Below are positions 7,132-10,390 of a stretch of DNA of 10,390 nucleotides, one piece after another (position 1 is the first letter of the stretch; each line of letters begins with the position of its first letter). The notes beneath the pieces were generated by a model. The model searched no databases. It was not told the DNA's origin and was given only the letters and a program-made list of their open reading frames with translations. A program made the translations under genes and the position numbers. This stretch comes from an uncultured Eubacteriales bacterium (lineage in GTDB: Bacteria; Bacillota; Clostridia; Lachnospirales; Lachnospiraceae): assembly GCA_900321915.1 (NCBI GenBank), contig ONXW01000098.1, positions 1 to 10,390 of the forward strand. Reading direction: 5' to 3'.

Positions 7132-7174
7132 CAGCAAACCAGGCTCAGCGGCGGAAAAACGGAGAATACAGAAG

Positions 7175-8278
7175 ATGGCAGGTTCATCCTATGGGAAGAT
7201 ACTTACGATGACCACCTGGGGGGAGTCCCACGGAAAAGCTCTCGGCGTAACAGTTGACGGGTGTCCGGCGGGACTCCCGCTTTCTGAGGGGGACATCCAG
7301 GCATACCTCGACCGGCGGAGGCCGGGAAGGGGAAGGTTTGCCTCAAAACGGGCCGAGAGCGACAGGGTGGAGATTCTTTCCGGGGTTTTTGAGGGCAGGA
7401 CAGAAGGAACGCCCATCTCCATGCTGGTGCGGAACGAGGATCAGCGGCCCCGGGATTATTCGGCGGCGGAGGACGTATACCGCCCGGGACACGCGGACTA
7501 TACCTTTGACCAAAAATACGGGTTCCGGGATTACCGTGGCGGCGGCCGGTCCTCGGGAAGGGAGACCGTCGGCCGCGTGGCGGCCGGGGCCGTCGCCGCA
7601 AAGCTCCTCTCAGAGCTCGGCGTCACGGTGCGCGCGTATACCAGCAGGATCGGGGATATCGGGATATCGCCGGAGCGGTTTGACCTTTCGGAGTGCGAAA
7701 AAAACAGCCTGTACATGCCGGACGCGGAGGCTGCCCTGGCGGCGGAGGAATACCTGCTGCGCTGCATGGAGGAAAAAGACTCGGCCGGCGGCGTCGTCAC
7801 CTGCGTGATGACGGGGATGCCGGCGGGGATTGGCGACCCGGTGTTTGAGAAATTCAGCGCGAACCTGGCGAAGGCTGTCTGTTCCATCGGGGCGGTCAGG
7901 GGCTTTGAGATCGGAGACGGGTTTTACTCCGCCTCCCGCTGCGGTTCGGAGAATAACGATGTTTTCCGGATGAGGGACGGAAGTGTGGAAAAAGAGACGA
8001 ACCATGCCGGCGGGATCCTGGGAGGCATCACCGACGGGAGCGACATCATTTTCCGGGCGTATTTTAAGCCCACGCCGTCCATCGGCAGGCCGCAGCGGAC
8101 GGTGAGCAGGGACGGGAGAGAGACTGAGACAGAGACCGCGGGCCGGCATGACCCTGTGATTGTCCCGCGTGCCGTGGTTGTGGTGGAGACGATGGCGGCG
8201 TTTGCCGCGGCGGATATGCTGCTTCTCGGCATGACGGCAAGGATGGACGGGATACGGAGATTTTACGGACATGGATAA
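7175..8278 (+). CDS. aroC: Chorismate synthase
   Basis: AroC catalyses the last step of the shikimate pathway, converting 5-enolpyruvylshikimate 3-phosphate to chorismate using reduced FMN, and feeds synthesis of aromatic amino acids and other chorismate products. The 367-residue length is typical. Family signatures are present: GKILTMTTWGESHGKALG (7-24) with the GESHG active-site motif, RPGHADYTF (103-111), the GGGRSSGRET loop (122-131), and RHDPVIVPRA (324-333) near the C-terminus. ATG 7175 is preceded by GGAG 10 bases upstream. The frame is open further upstream, but the added residues cross the hairpin and are not family-like. The 3' end overlaps the next gene by 8 bases, so the two are probably translated from one mRNA. 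No other aromatic pathway gene is in the window. Confidence 0.96.
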   Translation: MAGSSYGKILTMTTWGESHGKALGVTVDGCPAGLPLSEGDIQAYLDRRRPGRGRFASKRAESDRVEILSGVFEGRTEGTPISMLVRNEDQRPRDYSAAEDVYRPGHADYTFDQKYGFRDYRGGGRSSGRETVGRVAAGAVAAKLLSELGVTVRAYTSRIGDIGISPERFDLSECEKNSLYMPDAEAALAAEEYLLRCMEEKDSAGGVVTCVMTGMPAGIGDPVFEKFSANLAKAVCSIGAVRGFEIGDGFYSASRCGSENNDVFRMRDGSVEKETNHAGGILGGITDGSDIIFRAYFKPTPSIGRPQRTVSRDGRETETETAGRHDPVIVPRAVVVVETMAAFAAADMLLLGMTARMDGIRRFYGHG

Positions 8279-9674
8279 CACCATCGCAAAAAACGATGAA
8301 TTTAACCTGACGATAGAGGATATGAGCACCGACGGCGCGGGAATCGGGCGGCGGAACGGCTTCGTGTGGTTTGTCAAGGACACGGTGACCGGGGACGTGG
8401 CGACGGTCCGCGCCACAAAGGTGGGAAAGAGCTACGGGTTTGCCCGGCTGATGAAGATCATCACCCCCTCCCGGCTGCGGGTTGAGGAGCGGTGCCCCGT
8501 GGCGAAGCAGTGCGGCGGATGCCAGCTCCAGATGATGGACTACCGCGCCCAGCTCCGGATGAAGGAAAACAGGGTGAAGAATGACCTTATCCGCATCGGC
8601 GGGATCCCTGAGGAAGAGCTGAATATGAAGCCCATCCTGGGGATGGAAGAGCCCTGGCGCTACCGGAACAAGGCGCAGTTCCCCATCGGCCGGGACAGAG
8701 ACGGACGCATCATTGCGGGTTTTTACGCCGCCAGGTCCCACAGGATTGTGGAGTGCCGGGACTGCCTGCTGGGCGTGACAGAAAACAGGAAAATACTGGA
8801 TATCATCATCGGACTGATGGAAGAGCAGGGCGTGGAGCCGTATGACGAGGAGACGCACCGGGGGCTGGTACGCCACGTGCTGATCCGCAAGGGATTTTCC
8901 ACCGGGGAGCTGATGGTCTGCGTGGTGGTGAACGGGGAGGCATTTACAGCCGCGGACGGGAAAGACGCCGGCGCCCTCCTGGTAAAGCAGCTCCTGCTTA
9001 TCCCCGGGATGACGAGTATAACCCTGAATATCAACCGGGAGAAAACCAATGTGATCCTGGGGAAAAAGATTGTCAATCTGTACGGGGAGGGCTTTATTAC
9101 CGATGAGATCGGCGGGGTGAAGTACCGGATTTCCCCCCTGTCCTTCTACCAGGTGAATCCCGTGCAGACGGAAAAGCTGTACGGGACCGCGCTGGCTTAC
9201 GCGGACCTGAAGAAGGGCACGGAGACCGTCTGGGATCTCTACTGCGGCATCGGGACCATTTCCCTGTTCCTGGCACAGAAGGCCGGGAAAGTGTACGGAG
9301 TGGAGATTGTGCCGGAGGCCATCCGGGATGCCCGGGAAAATGCCCGGCTGAACGGCTTTGAAAATACGGAATTCTTTGTCGGGAAGGCGGAGGAGGTCCT
9401 GCCGGAGCAGTACGAAAAGAACGCTGTCTTTGCCGATGTGATCGTGGTGGATCCCCCCAGGAAAGGCCTGGAGCAGGCGGTGATGGATACCATGCTGGCC
9501 ATGGCGCCGCGCCGCATCGTGTATGTCAGCTGCAATCCGTCGACTCTGGCCCGGGACCTGAAGTACCTGCTGGCGGGCGGATACCGGCTGAAAAAGGTGC
9601 GCTGCTGCGACATGTTCCCGCATTCCGGCCACGTGGAGACGGTGGTACAGCTTTCCAGGGGCGTTATCAAATGA
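8271..9674 (+). CDS. rlmD: 23S rRNA (uracil-5-)-methyltransferase, RlmD/RlmCD type
   Basis: This enzyme of the TrmA/RlmC/RlmD family methylates C5 of uridines in 23S rRNA using S-adenosylmethionine. The 467-residue chain has an N-terminal TRAM RNA-binding domain (about 5-65, DMSTDGAGIGR). Cysteines for a [4Fe-4S] cluster follow at C75, C81 and C84 (CPVAKQCGGC), with a fourth in ECRDC (C162 or C165). The C-terminal methyltransferase domain has FYQVNP (292-297), the SAM motif DLYCGIGTIS (322-331), VDPPRKG (393-399), catalytic Cys421 in SCNPSTLARD (420-429), and MFPHSGHVETV (448-458). All key residues appear intact. In Firmicutes one RlmCD enzyme can modify both U747 and U1939, so the exact target is unresolved. 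The ATG at 8271 lies inside the end of aroC (8-base overlap), with GGAG 11 bases upstream. Confidence 0.93.
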   Translation: MDNTIAKNDEFNLTIEDMSTDGAGIGRRNGFVWFVKDTVTGDVATVRATKVGKSYGFARLMKIITPSRLRVEERCPVAKQCGGCQLQMMDYRAQLRMKENRVKNDLIRIGGIPEEELNMKPILGMEEPWRYRNKAQFPIGRDRDGRIIAGFYAARSHRIVECRDCLLGVTENRKILDIIIGLMEEQGVEPYDEETHRGLVRHVLIRKGFSTGELMVCVVVNGEAFTAADGKDAGALLVKQLLLIPGMTSITLNINREKTNVILGKKIVNLYGEGFITDEIGGVKYRISPLSFYQVNPVQTEKLYGTALAYADLKKGTETVWDLYCGIGTISLFLAQKAGKVYGVEIVPEAIRDARENARLNGFENTEFFVGKAEEVLPEQYEKNAVFADVIVVDPPRKGLEQAVMDTMLAMAPRRIVYVSCNPSTLARDLKYLLAGGYRLKKVRCCDMFPHSGHVETVVQLSRGVIK

Positions 9675-9724
9675 AATAGATATATCGTTACACGGAAACA
9701 GGGGGAACGGAAAGGAGGACGGAA

Positions 9725-10267
9725 GTGGGACGGACACTGAAGGAAGGCGGCAGGGATCTGGAGGTAAAGGTCCTTAATGACCTGAAGGAACGGATCGCGG
9801 TCCACGGAGACCGCGCGGAAATCGTGCAGGCAGAATGGAACGGGCGGCCACTGGATATCCTCGCGGCGGAGCTGACCCATTTCGGGGAGCGTATGGACAG
9901 GTGCCTGGGAGAGTATTCCTTCGAACCCGTTCCCGGGGACCCGGACGGGGCGAAGTACTTTCGCGCCGTGATCACGCTGCGGGATGAGATCGCCCTGGAG
10001 CGGGTGCCCGGCCTCGCCTTTGCCCTCAGCTTCCTGAATTTCTATTTGGAAACCGGGTGCTTTGCGCTGAACAAGCCGTCGGACCTCCTGATATTCAAAA
10101 ATACCAGGACCTTTCCCGGGGACACGCCGGAGGAGATACTGGTGAAGGACGCCGTCCTCCTGATGGAAGAGGCATACGAAACAGCCGCCAGATACGCGGC
10201 TCCCGTCCTTTCGCTGGCAGAAGGGTCCATGGAGACGGCGGAGTTTCTGGAGCTGATCCGGACGTAG
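9725..10267 (+). CDS. Hypothetical protein, unrecognised family (180 residues)
   Basis: I do not recognise this protein. It starts at GTG 9725, preceded by an excellent ribosome binding site (AAAGGAGG, 9711-9718, 6-base spacer), which supports it as a real gene. It has no signal peptide and no clear membrane segment. Its composition is soluble and acidic, with probable helices at 9-28 (GRDLEVKVLNDLKERI) and 134-160 (TPEEILVKDAVLLMEEAYE). Its central part, about 75-128, includes YFRAVITLRDEIALERVPGL and a hydrophobic run around ALSFLNFYLETG (100-111). Two cysteines (60 and 112) are far apart and form no metal motif. It lies 50 bases after the rRNA methyltransferase gene on the same strand and may share its transcript. 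No function is proposed. Confidence 0.7.
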   Translation: MGRTLKEGGRDLEVKVLNDLKERIAVHGDRAEIVQAEWNGRPLDILAAELTHFGERMDRCLGEYSFEPVPGDPDGAKYFRAVITLRDEIALERVPGLAFALSFLNFYLETGCFALNKPSDLLIFKNTRTFPGDTPEEILVKDAVLLMEEAYETAARYAAPVLSLAEGSMETAEFLELIRT

Positions 10268-10293
10268 GAATTCCCGGGGAAGCCGGAGCTGCC

Positions 10294-10341
10294 GGACACC
10301 CCCGGACCGTACCGGGAAACAGACGGGACACCCCCGGACCG
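10294..10341. repeat. 16-bp direct repeat pair in an intergenic spacer
   Basis: GGACACCCCCGGACCG occurs at 10294-10309 and again at 10326-10341, a 32-base period. The first copy overlaps a short inverted repeat (CCCGG at 10301-10305 and CCGGG at 10312-10316). The pair fills most of the spacer between the hypothetical gene and the next start codon. It may be a small local duplication or a regulatory element; no T-run supports a terminator. Confidence 0.6.
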
Positions 10342-10361
10342 CATCAGAAAGAGGGATTGCC

Positions 10362-10390
10362 ATGCCTGAGCTGACAGTAAAAGACAGGAA
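10362..10390 (+). CDS. Start of a further gene, product unknown (partial)
   Basis: ATG at 10362 opens a frame (MPELTVKDR...) that continues to the right edge. A GAGGG sequence (10351-10355) lies 6 bases before it and would act as a ribosome binding site. Only nine codons are visible, so no family can be named. The start is plausible from its ribosome binding site and position 94 bases after the previous gene. Confidence 0.4.

Noticed and set aside
7073..7174. Upstream extension of the aroC frame to an ATG at 7073
   Set aside because: The added 34 residues overlap the lactonase end and cross the hairpin. They do not resemble the AroC N-terminus, which begins a few residues before GKILTMTTWGESHG.
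8064..9737. Long open reading frame on the minus strand opposite the rRNA methyltransferase gene (557 codons)
   Set aside because: It is the antisense shadow of a well-supported GC-rich gene. The product is rich in His, Arg, Pro and Gln with no domain, and the plus-strand gene has all family motifs.
9239..10363. Minus-strand frame of 374 codons opposite the end of rlmD and the hypothetical gene
   Set aside because: It overlaps a confident gene and a second gene with a strong ribosome binding site; its composition is that of an antisense shadow.

Overview
The window looks like chromosomal DNA from a GC-rich anaerobic Firmicute, most likely a Clostridia/Lachnospiraceae-type gut bacterium. The reasons are strong Gram-positive AGGAGG-type ribosome binding sites, GTG and TTG starts, a PotC-PotD fusion of the kind found in Clostridia, an XRE-cupin regulator beside the pot genes, and RlmCD-type methyltransferase and lactonase genes. 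This placement is inference; there is no rRNA gene or other decisive marker.

Left half (minus strand, about 1-4754): a polyamine uptake operon. Transcription runs leftward from a near-consensus promoter (TTGACA, 16 bp, TATAAT, at 4754-4727) through an XRE-HTH/cupin regulator, potA (ATPase), potB (permease) and a single gene fusing potC (permease) to potD (spermidine/putrescine-binding protein). These genes overlap or lie within about 30 bases of each other. A partial gene for a NifB/NifX-type cofactor-binding protein follows after 27 bases and runs off the left edge. Two palindromic elements built from TAAAC/GTTTA half-sites lie in the regulator's leader and are good candidates for its operator. 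Together the genes encode a complete importer: PotA powers PotB and the PotC part, and the tethered PotD domain captures substrate outside the cell.

Right half (plus strand, about 4774-10390): a divergent promoter (TTGCGG, 17 bp, TATAAT) starts a run of same-strand genes. In order they are an AlgX/DHHW-like lipoprotein with an SGNH-type catalytic triad, a seven-bladed-propeller lactonase (6-phosphogluconolactonase family), aroC (chorismate synthase), an RlmD/RlmCD-type 23S rRNA uridine methyltransferase overlapping the end of aroC, an unrecognised 180-residue protein, and the first codons of another gene at the right edge. These genes have no obvious common pathway. A strong hairpin lies between the lactonase gene and aroC, and a 16-bp direct repeat lies near the right edge.

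No gene-free stretch exceeds about 210 bases. I see no rRNA, tRNA, CRISPR array, intact mobile element or phage gene. Most of the window is ordinary housekeeping and transport. The most notable points are the PotC-PotD fusion with a membrane tether replacing the lipid anchor, the paired operator-like palindromes, and the unknown small protein. I do not see convincing evidence for an undescribed system.
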